Positions 1 to 12,140 are shown, numbered from the stretch's first letter. The stretch: 64,000 nucleotides of DNA from Capsicum annuum (GCF_002878395.1 NC_061114.1:161514631-161578630), one strand, 5' to 3'. Translations and numbers: made by a program. Notes: generated from the sequence alone by a model not told the origin.

Positions 1-735
1 ACCTTAGAAGATATGTTCAGGGCCTGTGTTCTTGATTTCAAAGGCAGTTAGGATGACCACTTACCATTGATCGGGTTTGCCTATAATAACAATTACCATT
101 CTAGTATTCAGATGGCCCCATTTGAAGCTCTTTATGGGAAAAGATATAGATCAACAGTCGGTTGTTTTGACATAGGTGAGGCCTCTTTGATTAGGCTAGA
201 TATGGTGTTTTAATCCATGGAGAAAGTTTAGTTGATTTGAGAGAGATTGAAAGCAGCTCAGAGTCATCAGAAATCTTATGTAGACGTAAGAAGGAGAGAT
301 CTTGAGTTTGAAGTAGATGATCTTGTGTATTTGAAGGTTTCACCCATGAAGGGGGTGAAGAGATTTGGAAAAAAGGGGAAGCTTAGTCTATGATATGTAG
401 GCCCCTATAGGATTTTGAGTTGTGTTGGAAAGGTAGCATATGAGCTTGAGCTACCCGTAGACTTGTCACTAGTTCACCCAGTGTTCCATGTGTCCTTATT
501 GAAGAAGTGCATAGATGATTCAGCTATTGTAGTCCCTCTAGAAAGAACAGATATTCAGAATAGCCTCTCAAATAAAGAAGTTCCAGTATAGATTTTTGAT
601 CATCAGATCCATAGAATAAGGAACAAAAATGTTCCCTTGGTCAAAGTTCTGTGGAAAAATTTGTCCATTGAGGGCTCTACTTGGGAAGTAGAAGAAGACA
701 TGCATACCAAGGTTTCTCATCTCTTTTCCATGAAC
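1..735 (+). pseudogene. Element Z: Ty3/gypsy integrase C-terminal half with chromodomain, decayed
   Basis: Conceptual translation with stops bridged gives the end of a gypsy integrase: TLEDM, the FAYNNNYHSS-like stretch (residues ~20-30), MAPFEALYG, then the GKKGKLS and VHPVFHVSLLKKC blocks of the integrase C-terminal region. It ends in a chromodomain (VKVLWKN ... STWEVEEDM) at about 635-705. In-frame stops occur near 49, 211, 229, 391 and 589, so it is not expressed as one protein. The catalytic core lies left of the window. The chromodomain places it among plant chromoviruses, probably Del/Tekay. It sits directly upstream of its own polypurine tract and 3' LTR. Confidence 0.9.
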
Positions 736-972
736 TCAGATTCAGCTGAAGATAATAGTCTTACTTTTCAGTTCTTTTTCAGTCTCAGATTCACCCATAT
801 AGCTATGTTCATGTAAATTCATGAATTTGCAGATTAGTTTAGTCACTCAGTATGTTTTAGATTCAGTCATGCAAGTTGTTCAGTTGTGCATGTCAGCATA
901 TAGCCTCAATTCCTCAGTATCTTCAGTTTAACTAGTTTTATTTAAGGATGAATGTTCCTGAGGGGGAGAAAA
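736..972 (+). other. Element Z 3' untranslated region and polypurine tract
   Basis: CAGT-rich low-complexity DNA follows the chromodomain. The last 13 bases (960-972, GAGGGGGAGAAAA) form the polypurine tract that primes plus-strand DNA synthesis, immediately before the LTR TG at 973. Confidence 0.8.
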
Positions 973-3419
973 TGTAATAAGTCATACTTTTCCTAGCTCA
1001 TTTTAGCACCTAGAATGTCAAGGGTTAGCTTCAAAAATGAATATCTCTTGATACAAGTAGAATTTTCAAGTTCTAGACCAACTAATGTGTAGATAATTGG
1101 CTCAGCTTTCCAACAATACCAATTTCACCTTAATCCAATACTTGGTTGAGAAGCTATAACATTTTTAGTAAAATAGTATGCCATTTCGACAGGCACCGTA
1201 GTGAAGGAAAAAATTGTAATTGTCTGATTCCAGTGAAGCACCGCGATTTTCTCGTGTCGCGGTGAGGTCCTAGTTCCTATTTTCAATTTTTAGTAGCTCA
1301 CCGCAATGGTACTGCATCGCGGTGATGACCTAAATAACATTTGTCAATTTCCATTGGCTTACCATGATAGCTCCGCATAGCAATGAAGTTTTAATTCGCA
1401 GTTGTCCCTTTTCCAGTAACCCACCGTGATAGTGGCACATCGCGGTGGGGCCCAAAATTGGGATTTTAATTTTCCAAAGTTGATTTTAAAAGGGTATTTT
1501 AGTATTTTCCCAAGACCCTAATTCATGAAAAACCAAAGGATTAAGCCTATTCAAAACATTATATGCTCACTTTTAATCAAATTACTCTCCAAGAAAATCC
1601 AAATTCCACCATTCTTTCTCCAAGGAAACTCAAAATTCAAGGTTAACTATTCAATATAATCAAGAATCCATCTTCAAGAGCACAAATAGGAATCCAAAAT
1701 CAAGTGTTCTCATCAATTGCATTAGTTAAGGTATGTGGGGTTTTCAACAACGATAATCCTTTCATCCTTATGCCCAAAATTAGTTTTTGAAGATAATTTT
1801 ACATGAGTTTTGAATTAGGGTTCATACCCCATATTGTTATTTGCAAGATTATGAGATTTTGAGAGATTTAAATGTTGAATTGCATGTCTACTTTCGTATT
1901 TTCATGCGTATTGCAGTAATTTCTAGATTTAGAATTGAATTATCAATATTTTCACTATCAAGCATGATATTTATAATGATTTAACATGAATTTTATGCAT
2001 GGGTTACTAGCCCTAGTTTGAATGTTGATATTTTAAGAATGACTATGCTTAAAGCATCACATGACATGTTATTTTCAAATTATTAATAAAGATTTGATCT
2101 TTTGATCTTAGTTTAGAATTAGAATCCACTTTACAGATTTAGCTATAGTTTACAATAACAGATTTAAAAGAGGTTTTATTGTAAACCCTTATATTAGTTT
2201 TTAAAAGTGGATTTCCAATAGAATGAGCATACAGATTAAAGGGAGTAGTATTTAGCACCGAGTTGGATATGTTTACATGCCCCAGAACTATGAGTTGACG
2301 TAGGTTCAAATTATAAGATTATTCCCATTTCTATATGGATGACAAATATAGATGTGGTCACTTAGATTAGGTTATACTCCTTGGCAAGAGTATGACACCT
2401 CTCCCCAACGTGAGGTTTTTCCATAAGGGAACTGACGTTGGATACTATGATAGCTCACCACATAGGTTATATCAGTTAGAAGAACCTCCCCAATAGTAAA
2501 GACTTGTAGAATAGTGTTTAAAAGTATTTCCCTACAGCTTACAGAAAAGAGCAAAGAATAACAGAAAATCTTTTAGAAAAGTAAGTGTAAAGGCTCACAA
2601 ATTTATTCAGATATTATTTTACATGTGACATTAGCTATGATGTTTCAGATTTTAGATTATAGTTATAAAAGTGAGTCCTTTCTACACTTAGACAACATGA
2701 TTTAAAGACAGAATATAAGTATTGCTTTTAGAAACTAAATGTTATGGCTCACTAGATTTATGCAACATGTTTTTCTATTCATGATTATGATTTTCAATTT
2801 TCAGATATTTTAGCTTATGTGAGTCACCTACATTTACCATGCATTCTTTCACAAATTTAAAATAATATTGAGATAATTATTTACTTGTGCATTCACCCCC
2901 ATATACTCAGTACAATCCAGAAGTATTAATCAATATTTATGTCTATGTGCTACATTGTCTCATAATGTAGGTTCAGGTACTCAATTTCAACAGCATGAGT
3001 AATTTTGAGCATCTTCATCTACATCTCGGTAGTTGGTAAGTACTCATAATTTGGGGACTTAGTCTTTCAATTTTTCAGCTTATTTGTATAGATGATTCAG
3101 TATTTTTAGACAAATCGAGTCACCTGGGGTTTTTTCCTAGTAACTCTCTAGCATTAGCAGTAGAGGCTTGTTAGACTTCTAGTTATGATTCAGATTTCCA
3201 CTATTGATTGATTAGACTCTTGAGTCTAGTATTTTTAGATATTATATTCAGACATTTTTAGTTTAGCTCATACAAAATTCTGCATTTTAGCTTGATTGTA
3301 TATCTATACTTCCTTATTATGAGTTTCAGATTTAGTAGATAGATTACAGGGTTAGCTTAATGCTACTCGTAGTCTTGAGCACCTTGTGACATCTCAGGAC
3401 CCATTTTCGGGGCCTTACA
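973..3419 (+). repeat. Element Z 3' LTR (2447 bp)
   Basis: Begins TGTAATAAG right after the polypurine tract and ends CCTTACA, a normal TG...CA LTR. It has the same internal landmarks as the other gypsy LTRs here: a hairpin block (1187-1450), an AGGGTATTTTAGT motif (1491), a CCAAGAA-rich leader-like stretch (1590-1720), a TAGCACCGAGT motif (2254) and CTCCCCAACGTGAGG (2401). The sequence after 3419 is a different element's protease, so Z is an insertion there. The flank begins ATTGG, the candidate target duplication; the left copy lies outside the window. Short ORFs inside are chance. Confidence 0.85.
1187..1450 (+). promoter_or_regulatory. Tandem CG-containing hairpin block in the Z LTR
   Basis: Four 26-bp inverted repeats sit at 1239-1264, 1299-1324, 1360-1385 and 1422-1447, a period of 60-62 bp. 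The best has arms CACCGCGA and TCGCGGTG; the third is eroded. Position, about 220-480 bp into the LTR and upstream of the AGGGTATTTT motif, suggests U3. Function is unknown. Confidence 0.7.
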
Positions 3420-4629
3420 ATTGGTGGCTCCTTATTATGCTGTCCTAGATTGTTATGCTAATATCATGACTTTAGCTTATCTAGGTATGACAAAGATAAC
3501 TTGGAAGGGTGTGCTTTATTCAGACCCTAAGAGGGTTATATCTTATGTTCAATCTCTCGGATTGATTAAAAGTGAATTTTTGTCTTATTTCACTCATATT
3601 TGGGATACTAGTGTTATTTCACCTTCTTTCTTGGATTTTATTTGTGTTATTTGTGAGTTTATGGATGTGTTCCCAATAAATTTTCCTGGTATGCCTCCAT
3701 ATCGAGATATTAACTTTTCTATTGATGTTGATCCAGTCACCAAGTCCATCTCTATTATTCTTTATAGGATGGACCTAACCGAGTTAACAGAATTGAAGGA
3801 TCAGTTGCAAGAGTTGTTGGATAAGGGATTTATTCAACCCAATGAATTACCTTGACATGTGCCAGTCTCATTTGTAAGAAAGAAGGATGGATCTATGTAT
3901 ATGTGTATTTATTATCAGTAGTTGAACAAGGTAACGACTAAGAATAATTATCTTCTTCCTCATATTGATGATTTGTTCGATCAACTTCTGGGAGTTACAG
4001 TGTTTTTGAAGATTGATTTGAGATTCGGGTATCACCAGTTGAGGTTTAGATCTTTGAATATTTTGACGATAGCTTTAAGAACTTGATATGGTCATTATAA
4101 GTTCTTGGTCATGTCCTTTGGATTGACCAATGCCTTTGCCGCATTTATGGAGTTGATGAACTGGGTGTTTCGACTGTATCTTGACTTTTTTGTTATTGTA
4201 TTTAAAGATGACATCTTGGTTTATTATAAGAGTGAGTTTGATCGTGAGGAGAATTTGTGAATTGTAATTCATAGATTGAGGGGTGAGAAGTTGTATGTTA
4301 AGTTCTCCAAGTATGAGTTTTGGTTAGAGTCTGTTTCCTTCTTAGGTCATGTGGTGACTAAGGAGGCCATTATGGTTGATCCAGCTAAGATTGTAGTGCA
4401 TCCTGATTGGGATAGACCTACTTCACCTATCAAGATTTGGAGTTTTGTTGGCTTGATTGGTTAGCATCATAATTTTGCTGAGGGTTTCCCATCTATTGCA
4501 GCTCAATTGACCAAGTTGACTAAGAAGAAGATTTCTTTACAGTGGCCCGATGCTTGTGAGGAAAGCTTTCAAAAGCTCAACGATTTATTGACTTTAGCTC
4601 CTATATAGACTTTACCCAATGAGGGCATT
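3420..4629 (+). pseudogene. Element Y: Ty3/gypsy protease end and reverse transcriptase, decayed
   Basis: An open stretch to 3855 encodes the end of the retropepsin domain (APYYAVLDCYA, the segment after the ILGMDWL motif) and the RT start (DVFPINFPGMPPYRDI). After the stop at 3853-3855 the RT continues through [18 protein letters not shown] and MSFGLTNA. The active site reads FKDD (4201-4212) where F-x-D-D is normal. Then come SKYEFWLESVSFLGHVV and the start of the RT-RNase H connection (WPDACEESFQKL). Stops lie near 3919, 4084, 4258, 4462 and 4606. The left end is cut by the Z LTR inside protease and the right end by array T inside the connection region, so both insertions are younger than Y. 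Confidence 0.9.
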
Positions 4630-6230
4630 TGTTGCGACACAAATGCACACGCAAGTGCACGTGATCGTACAAGTAATATAGTGACTTAGATAGTCAGATA
4701 TCGTTCCCACAAGGACTAAGTAAATAGAAATTTACCTAGCTTTTAGTTTTAGACAACAAAGTATTAAGTGTTGTAAATTATCAAGATGATTGTGAATTTG
4801 AGAATAAAAATGTAAATTAATAAATAAGAAATAATAGTTTTTGACTAGACTAAAGTAAGCAATGGTTGTAAATAGTAATGATAAGAATTCCGGGGTTGAG
4901 GTATATTGAAAAAACATACAAATCTCTATTCTTATAGCAGTCTAAATGGTTATCGGGTTGTTGATTTGCAAGGTTTATGCTACGATCTTGGTCTCTCGAC
5001 CTCAAATCTTTTATCTATTGAATATTGCAACTACCACTCCCGCAGAGGTACAACAATTCTTCTAGATTCATAAAGTTGTCGTCTTGCAATTGAACCAAGC
5101 AAGTCTTCTAGGTATATCCCCATCCTAGATGCTAATTCAAATCCCTTATTTCATAAAAGGATAAAAACCTTTCCCCTTAATTTCTTCATTCTATCCGACG
5201 ATTCTCCTCCCGGATGCACATAGAAATATAGATTTATTCTAATGATAACCACTCATCAAAATAGTAAGCGCAAGAAATTAAGAACAACCCAGATGATAAT
5301 CCAAAAAGAAACTACTATAAAGAATATAAAAGAGTACTTATGTTCTTGACCTCAACCCCAGAACAAGGGTATTTAGCCACTCATGTTTGAATTAAACATC
5401 AAAAAACAAGTAATTGATCATACCCAAAATTAATCTTGAAGTAAAGAAGTTCAAAAGAAATAATATGAACCCGAAAAGAGAGAATTTTTTGCTTTTTCGC
5501 CGCTGCTATGCTTGCAAAAAGTATTGGGAATTGTGCTCACATGTTCCTTTTATACTTGGGAAAATTTCACTAGATCTGGAAAACTGTCGCGACGCGTCAC
5601 TAATCACGTTGCTCAAGCCAACGCGTCACGTCAACTTCGTGTTGATGTACTGGAACTTCACTTTAAGAATCCAACTAAGTCTAATTTCACAACACACGAC
5701 GTGACGCATCGACATCACGTCGTGTCACTGGAATAGTCATCTGAAATTTTGACTAAGTCCCTAAACTCACGCATCGACGTGATGCGTTGACTTCGCATCG
5801 ATGTTCTGGAAGTTCCTTCTGAAATTTTGTCTAAGGCACAAAATTTACGGGATGATGCGACGCTCCGAGTTAGTATCGCGTCACTGGAAATTCACTTTAA
5901 ATATTCACTTAACTCTCGTAAATCTACATTTTCAATTTCTTCCTTTTATCCATGCTCTCGTGCATCTACACATGTACTTGGACTCGATAAAAATGGTCTT
6001 TCACATCAACATGATTAATTCTACACCATCAATAAACAATTGCCTCATGATATGTGTCCAATTTTTGTCCGAATCTCTTGGAAATTTACCTTGTATCCCT
6101 AATCACATCGATTAGCCACGAAACACAATTTAGCTCAAATGAAATATAATTAACACACTTGTTTTTATCAAAGCAAGTCGAAATATGGGTATATAGCGGT
6201 AATTTGGATGTATAAATACGCCCAAGATCA
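4630..6230 (-). repeat. T LTR 1 (1601 bp)
   Basis: On the plus strand it runs from TGTTGCGACAC to CCAAGATCA, i.e. TG...CA when read on the minus strand. It is collinear with 8084-9915 and 11534-12140. At the position where LTR 2 holds a MITE, this copy has the uninterrupted site ATATAATTAAC (6142-6152). Open frames at 5414-5704 and 5801-6115 lie wholly within the LTR and have no protein character. Confidence 0.8.
5583..5890 (-). promoter_or_regulatory. Tandem hairpin block in T LTR 1
   Basis: Four units about 75-80 bp apart share a CTGGAA anchor (near 5650, 5728, 5808, 5883). Each carries a CG-rich inverted repeat. The clearest, 5694-5725, has perfect 11-bp arms ACACGACGTGA / TCACGTCGTGT. 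The equivalent block in LTR 2 lies near 9033-9340. Confidence 0.65.
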
Positions 6231-8083
6231 CCACCTCACACTTAAAACCTTGTTCGTCCTCGAACACTTCAAGCAGCACAATTGCTAAACATTCTAATCA
6301 CAACCTAAGAGTCATGCTAGCATTGGTCCTTTACACAAACGCGTCAAAAATACTCTTTTGCATATGAACAATTTGTTTAAAACCCCATCATCTCAACAGT
6401 GACATTCAATTCATTGGCAAACTTAATAAAAGCAGACAATTAAACAACACAATAAGTAATCTAGACTTTCATGCATGCACCCTCACAATAAGAAAGTTTC
6501 TCCATAATACTCACAATTTTTCAATATTTATCATGAGGGGAATATCAAAATTTAATCACTCGCTCTCAACAAAGAATTCATACATAATAGATGATAACCA
6601 TAAGCTTGGCCTTAGTATAATACTCCACTAATAGTCAGATGTTGAAATGTAGGATCAATTAGGTCTTTCATGGTTGTAATGTAGGCTGAGGGACAGGTAG
6701 GAACTGTTTAGAAAATAGTGACTAATCTGCCTAAGCGCTTTAATACATAACCACCTTTAATCGAAATCACATTTTGTAAACCCAATTTTTCACTTCATTA
6801 CCTTCACATATCAATTGTTCACCCTAATATTTTTAAACACACTAATAAAACTATGGTAGGAGTATTTATATTTTTACATCACATTTCAATTCTCAGCTCT
6901 TTTTCTCCCCAGTTCTTACTACACACCCCTATAGTAGCGACCCTCAACTAAAGCTATCTACCTCGATTGAGGTACACATTGTCCTAAATGGACTAGGGCA
7001 AAGACAGGTTCCTTGTAACAAAAACCAGGCAACAAAAACTGAAATATATTTTCCACATTTTCTCTAACTCCTTACCATCCCTATTAAACACATAATGAAC
7101 ACTTATTTAAAGCATCACTTTCACCCTTCACCTTTTTCAATTTCCTACTCCTTTCTTAATCAGTTATCTATATTCAAGCGCTTAGGAGATTTGGATCAAA
7201 TCAAAGTCTATCAAAAAATAGGATTAGGCTACATATAAGGCTACCAAAGAAATCAGGCTATAGACTCAACGGGGATAACTAGGGACATGCATAAGGGTAG
7301 GTAAATAATTTCTTCACAATTTGGGTAACAAAGAAATGCTTAAATCACTTTCTTCACCCAACACCCTCTATTTCATTTTGTACACACACCAATCAAGTTC
7401 TAGTCATTACTATACATGTAGAATACCAACAATTACTCACAAACTCATTGCATGCTAAGAATAAGTCAGATCCTTAAGGTCCCCGATCTCGTTCTTTGTC
7501 AAATTCAACATTAAGCCAATCAAATTGCACTACACTTGTTGGGATTTAACATCTGAAAACAACTCATTCTCTTGTTTTAAAGAATTTGAATTTATAATCA
7601 CAAAAAATCTTGCCCAACTCCACACATTCTCAAAGGTCGCAATCAGGATCTGATTACTTTCTGAGCTTCTAAAGATGCACTCCCTTTAACACGGTCATCA
7701 TCCATCCATCATAGGGAAAGGTAACTAACTATGACGATGCAAAAATGAGAATTTCCAAAAAGGGCATATATAATTACTATAAATTGAAAATTTTCCACAG
7801 AGGGCGAAAATAAATAAAACAAACACTTTAAACTGAATTTTCCAAAAATAACCCAAACTGTCAACTTACAAAATCATCCAAACAAAACATAAAATTAAAA
7901 TTGTTTAACCACCACATAAAACATAAGAAAAAGGATGAAAAGATAAATTCCACCCAACCCCACACTTAAAATGACTCACTGTCCCAGTGCTATCAAATAA
8001 GCATATGGCAAGGTGGTGTTATTCTCCTTGCTCAGTCGAATGGTACTAGTGCCATCATGTCATCATCGGCACCCTTAAAAACC
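6231..8083 (-). mobile_element. T internal region 1, non-coding
   Basis: On the minus strand it begins after LTR 2 with GGTTTTTAAGGGTGCCG, which may be a degenerate primer-binding region, and ends with the purine-rich GAGGACGAACAAGG ... AAGTGTGAGGTGG before LTR 1. A second AAGTGTGGGGTTGGG-like purine tract lies near 7950-7970. No open frame of note on either strand and no gag or pol motif were seen. Confidence 0.65.
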
Positions 8084-9915
8084 TATTGCGGCTCAAACAC
8101 ACATGCAAGTGAACGTGATCGTACAAGTAGTTTAGTGACTTTGACAGTTAGATGTCGTTTCCTGGAGGACTAAACAACTAGAAATTTAACCAACTTTTAG
8201 TTTTAAACAACGAGGTATAAAGTGTTGTAAATTATCAAGATGATTGTAAATTTTGAAATAAAATTATAAATTATTAAATAAGAAATAACAATTAGTGACT
8301 AGAGAAAAGCAAGCAACGATTGTAAACAGTAATGATGAGAATTCCAGGGTTGAGGCAGTTCAAACAATCATACAAATATCTATTATTATAGCAGTCTAAT
8401 TGGTTACCGGGTTATTGATTCGCAAGGTTTATGCTATGATTTTGGTCTCCCGACCTCAAATCTTCTATCTATTGAATATTGCAGCAACAATTCCCATAGA
8501 GATATAATAATTCTTCTCGATTCATAAAGTTATCTTCTTGAAATTGAACCAAACAAGGCTTCTAGGTATATCCCTATCCTAGATGCTAATTCAAACCCCT
8601 TATTTCATAAATGGATAAGAACCTTGCTCCTTAATTTCTTCGTTCTATTCTACGATTCTCCTCCCGAATTCACATAGAATTATAGATTTATTCTAATAGT
8701 GGCCACTCATCAAAATATCAAGAAATTAAGAACAACCCATATGATAATCCAAAAGAAACTACTATAAAGAATCTCAAAGAGTAATCATGTTCTTGGCCTC
8801 AACCCCAGAACAAGGGTATTTAGCCACTCATGGTTGACTTCAACATCAAAAATAAGTAATAATCATTTCCAAAATTAATCTTGGAGTAAAGAAGTTCAAA
8901 AGAAATAATATGAACCTTAAAAGAAAGAATTTTTTGCTTTTCTGCCGCTACTATGCTTGCAAAAAGTGTTTGGAATTGTGCTCATGTGCTCCTTTTATAC
9001 TTGGGAAAATTTCACCAGATCTGCACTATTGACGCGACGCGTCATGAATCGCGTTGCTTAGGCCAACGCGTTGTGTCAACTTTGGGTTGATGCACTGGAA
9101 CTTCACTTTAAAAATTTGACTAAGTCTAATTTCACAACACACGATGCGACGCGCCGGCATCGCATCGTGTCACTGGAATTGTCATCTAAAATTTCGACTA
9201 AGTCCCCAAACACACTCATCAACACGATGCGTCGACTTCGCATCAATGTTCTAGAAGTTCCTTCTAAAATTTTGGCTAAGGCACAGAATTTACGGGATGA
9301 CGTGATACGTCGAGTTAGCGTTGGATCACTGGAAATTCACTTAACTCTCGTAAATCCTCTTTTTCAGCTGCTTTCTTTTATCCTTGCTCTCGCGCATCTA
9401 CACATGTTCTTGGACTCAATGAAAATGGTATTTCACATCAACATGATTAATTCCACACCATCAATAAACAATTGCCTTATGATATGTGTCTAATTTTCAT
9501 CCGAATCCCTTAGAAATTTACCCTGTATCACTAATCAAATCGGTTAGCCATGAAACACAATTTAGCTCAAATGAAATATACTCCCTCCATCCCATTTTAT
9601 ATGTCATTATTTGACCGACAACAGAGCTTAAGAAATAAGGAAAGACTTGATAATATTTATCAAATTGTCCTTTATAAAAAAATGTGCTACTATCTTTTTT
9701 TTTTAATTAAGTTGTCCCAATAAGGGTAAAAGTATAATTGTGTTTTTAAATATTTACTAAATAAGGTGACATGACATTCTTTTTGGGACGTACTAAAAAG
9801 GAAATGATGACACATAAAATGGGATGGAGGGAGTAATTAACACACTTTTTTCTCAAAACAAGTCAAAATATGGGTAGATAGCGGTAATTTAGACGTATAA
9901 ATACGGCCAAGATCA
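8084..9915 (-). repeat. T LTR 2 (1832 bp, including a 253-bp MITE)
   Basis: Collinear with LTR 1; without the MITE and its TA duplication it is about 1577 bp. The minus-strand end is mutated (GCAATA instead of GCAACA). It serves as 5' LTR for internal region 1 and 3' LTR for internal region 2, so the two elements share it. The 140-aa open frame at 9071-9493 is the hairpin block read through by chance. Confidence 0.8.
9581..9833. mobile_element. Stowaway-like MITE (Tc1/mariner type), 253 bp
   Basis: Terminal inverted repeats begin CTCCCTCCATCCCATTTTAT and are nearly perfect over about 28 bp at both ends. The element is flanked by TA at 9579-9580 and 9834-9835. The CTCCCTCC terminus and TA target duplication are diagnostic of Stowaway MITEs. 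LTR 1 of the same array keeps the empty site with a single TA, confirming both borders. There is no coding capacity; mobilisation would need a mariner transposase in trans. Confidence 0.95.
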
Positions 9916-11533
9916 CCACCCCACACTTAAAACCTTGTTCGCCCTCTAACAACTTCAAGAAGCACAACACTAAACCTTCTAATCACAACCTAAGAGTCAT
10001 GCTAACATTGGGCCGTTACACAAATGCGTCAAAAATACTCTTTTGCATATGAACAATTTGTTTAAAACCTCATCATCTCAACAATGACATTCAATTCATT
10101 GGCAAACTTAATCAAAGGACACAATCAAACAACACAATAAGTAATCCGGACTTTTATCCACATGCACCCTCACAACAAGAAATTTTCCCCATAACACTCA
10201 TAATTTTTCAATATTTATAATGAGGAAAATATCAAAATTTAATCACTTGTTCTTAACAAAGAATTCATAAATAATAGATAATGAACCATAAGCTTGCCCT
10301 TAGTGTAGTACTTCACTAATAGTCGGATGTTGAAATGTAGGATCAATTAGGTTTTTCATGGTTTTAATGTAGGCTAAGAGACATGTAGGAACTATTTAGG
10401 AAATAGTGACTAATCTCCCTAAGCTCTTTAATACATAACCACCTTTAATTGAAATCACATGTTGTAAACCCAATTTTTCACTTCATTACCTTCACACATC
10501 AATTGTTTCACCCCAATATTTTTAAGCACATTAATAAAATTACGGTAGGAGTATTTATCTTTTTACATCACATTTTAATTCTCACCTTTTTTTCACCCAG
10601 TTTATATTACGCACCCCTATAGTAGCCACACTCAACTAAAGCTATTTTCCTCAATTGAGGTGCATATTGTCCTAAATGGACTAGGGCTAAGACAGGTTTA
10701 TTGTAACAAAAATCGAGCAATAAAAACTGAAATTTCTTTTCCATATTTTCTCTAACTCCTTACCATCCCTATTAAACACATAATGAACACTTCTTTAGAG
10801 CATTACTTTCACCCTTCACCTTTTTTAATTTCCCTCTCCTCTCTTATCCAGTTATCTATATTCAAGCACTTAGGAGCTCTGGATCAAATCAAAGTCTATC
10901 AAAAAATAGGATTAGGCTACATATGAGGCTACCAAAGAAATCAGGCTATAGGTTAAACGGGGCTAACTAGAGACATGCATAAGGGTAGGTAAATAACGAC
11001 TTCATAATTCGGGTAACAAAGAACTGCCTAAATCACTTCCTACACCCAATACCCTTTATTTTGTTTTGTGCACACATTAGGAAAGTTCTAGTCATTTCTC
11101 TACTTGTAGAATACCAACAATTACTCACACACTAGGTGCATTCTAAGAATCAAGTCGGATCCTTAAGGTTCCCGATCTCGTTCTTTGTCAAATTCAATAA
11201 TAAGCCAATCAAATTGCACTACACTTGTTGGGATTTAACATCTAAAAACAACTCATTCTCTTGTTTCAAAGCATTTGACTTTTTAATCACAAAAACTCTT
11301 GCCCAACACCACACATTTCTCAAAGGTCGCAATCGAGATGTTATCACTTTCTGAGTTTTAAAGATGCACCCATCTTAAGACGGTCGTCATCCATCTATCA
11401 TAGGGGAAGGCAACTAACTATGTTGATGCAAAAACTAGAATTGCCAAAAAGGGCATATATAATTACTGTAAATTGAAAATTTTCCATAGAGGGCGAAAAT
11501 AAATAAAATAAACACTTTAAACTGAATTTGCCA
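9916..11533 (-). mobile_element. T internal region 2, non-coding, right end deleted
   Basis: Collinear with 6231-7845 from the CCACACTTAAAACCTTG purine tract (minus strand) to ACTGAATTTGCCA. The last ~240 bp present in region 1, plus the first ~45 bp of the next LTR, are missing, so it runs straight into LTR 3. No coding signal. Confidence 0.7.
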
Positions 11534-12140
11534 ATGAGATATAGTGACTTAGACAGTCAGATATCATTCCCATAAGGACTAAGTAACTACAAATTTAACC
11601 AGCTTTCAGTTTTAGACAACGAGGTATTAAGTGTTGTAAAGTATCAAGATGATTGTGAATTTCAAAATAAAATTATAAATTATTAAATAAGAAATACCAA
11701 TTAGTGACTAGAGCAAAACAAGCAACAGTTGTAAATAGTAATGGTGAGAATTCTAGGGTTGAGGCAGTTCGAACAATCATACAAATCTCTATTCTTATAG
11801 TAGTATAATTGGTTATTGGGTTGTTGATTCGCAAGGTTTATGCAACGATTTTTGTCTCTCGGTCTTAAATCTTCTATCTATTGAATATTGTAGCTAGAAC
11901 TCCCGTAGAGATACAAAAAATTCTTTTAGATTCATAAAATTATCTTCTTTCAATTGAACCAAACAAAGCTTGTAGGTATATCCCTATCCTAGATGCTAAT
12001 TCAAACCTTTTATTTCATAAAAGGAAAAGAACCTTGCTCCTTAATTTATTCATTCTATCCTACGATTCTCCTCTCGGATTCACAAGAATTATAGATTTAT
12101 TCTAATGGTGGCCACTCATCAAAATAGTAAGCTCGAGCAA
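11534..12140 (-). repeat. T LTR 3, partial
   Basis: Matches positions ~4675-5280 of LTR 1 (from ATATAGTGACTTAGA to ACTCATCAAAATAGTAAG). Its left end is lost in the same deletion that shortened internal region 2. Its right end is cut where the A1 LTR begins at 12141. Confidence 0.75.

Larger units (their letters stand above)
4630..12140 (-). mobile_element. Array T: non-autonomous LTR retrotransposon, LTR-internal-LTR-internal-partial LTR
   Basis: Read on the minus strand, each LTR ends ...GTCGCAACA (or its mutated form) after a conserved stretch containing GATATCTGACT and CGTGCACTTGC, and starts TGATCTTGGGCG after a TAAGTGTGAGGTGG purine tract. This is the organisation I know from plant Tat/Athila-type elements. 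Two internal regions of about 1.85 and 1.62 kb are collinear copies and share the middle LTR, with a third, partial LTR at the right. No gag or pol is visible, so the family is non-autonomous or strongly deleted. Lineage is inferred from the LTR style only. Confidence 0.75.

Noticed and set aside
1239..1447. CRISPR-like array (regular hairpins with 60-bp period)
   Set aside because: Repeats are imperfect, spacers are similar to each other, and the block is inside a plant LTR.
9071..9493. 140-codon open frame in T LTR 2, with partial counterparts at 5414-5736 and 5801-6115 in LTR 1
   Set aside because: It lies entirely in the LTR across the hairpin block, is broken in the sister LTR, and has no protein-family character.
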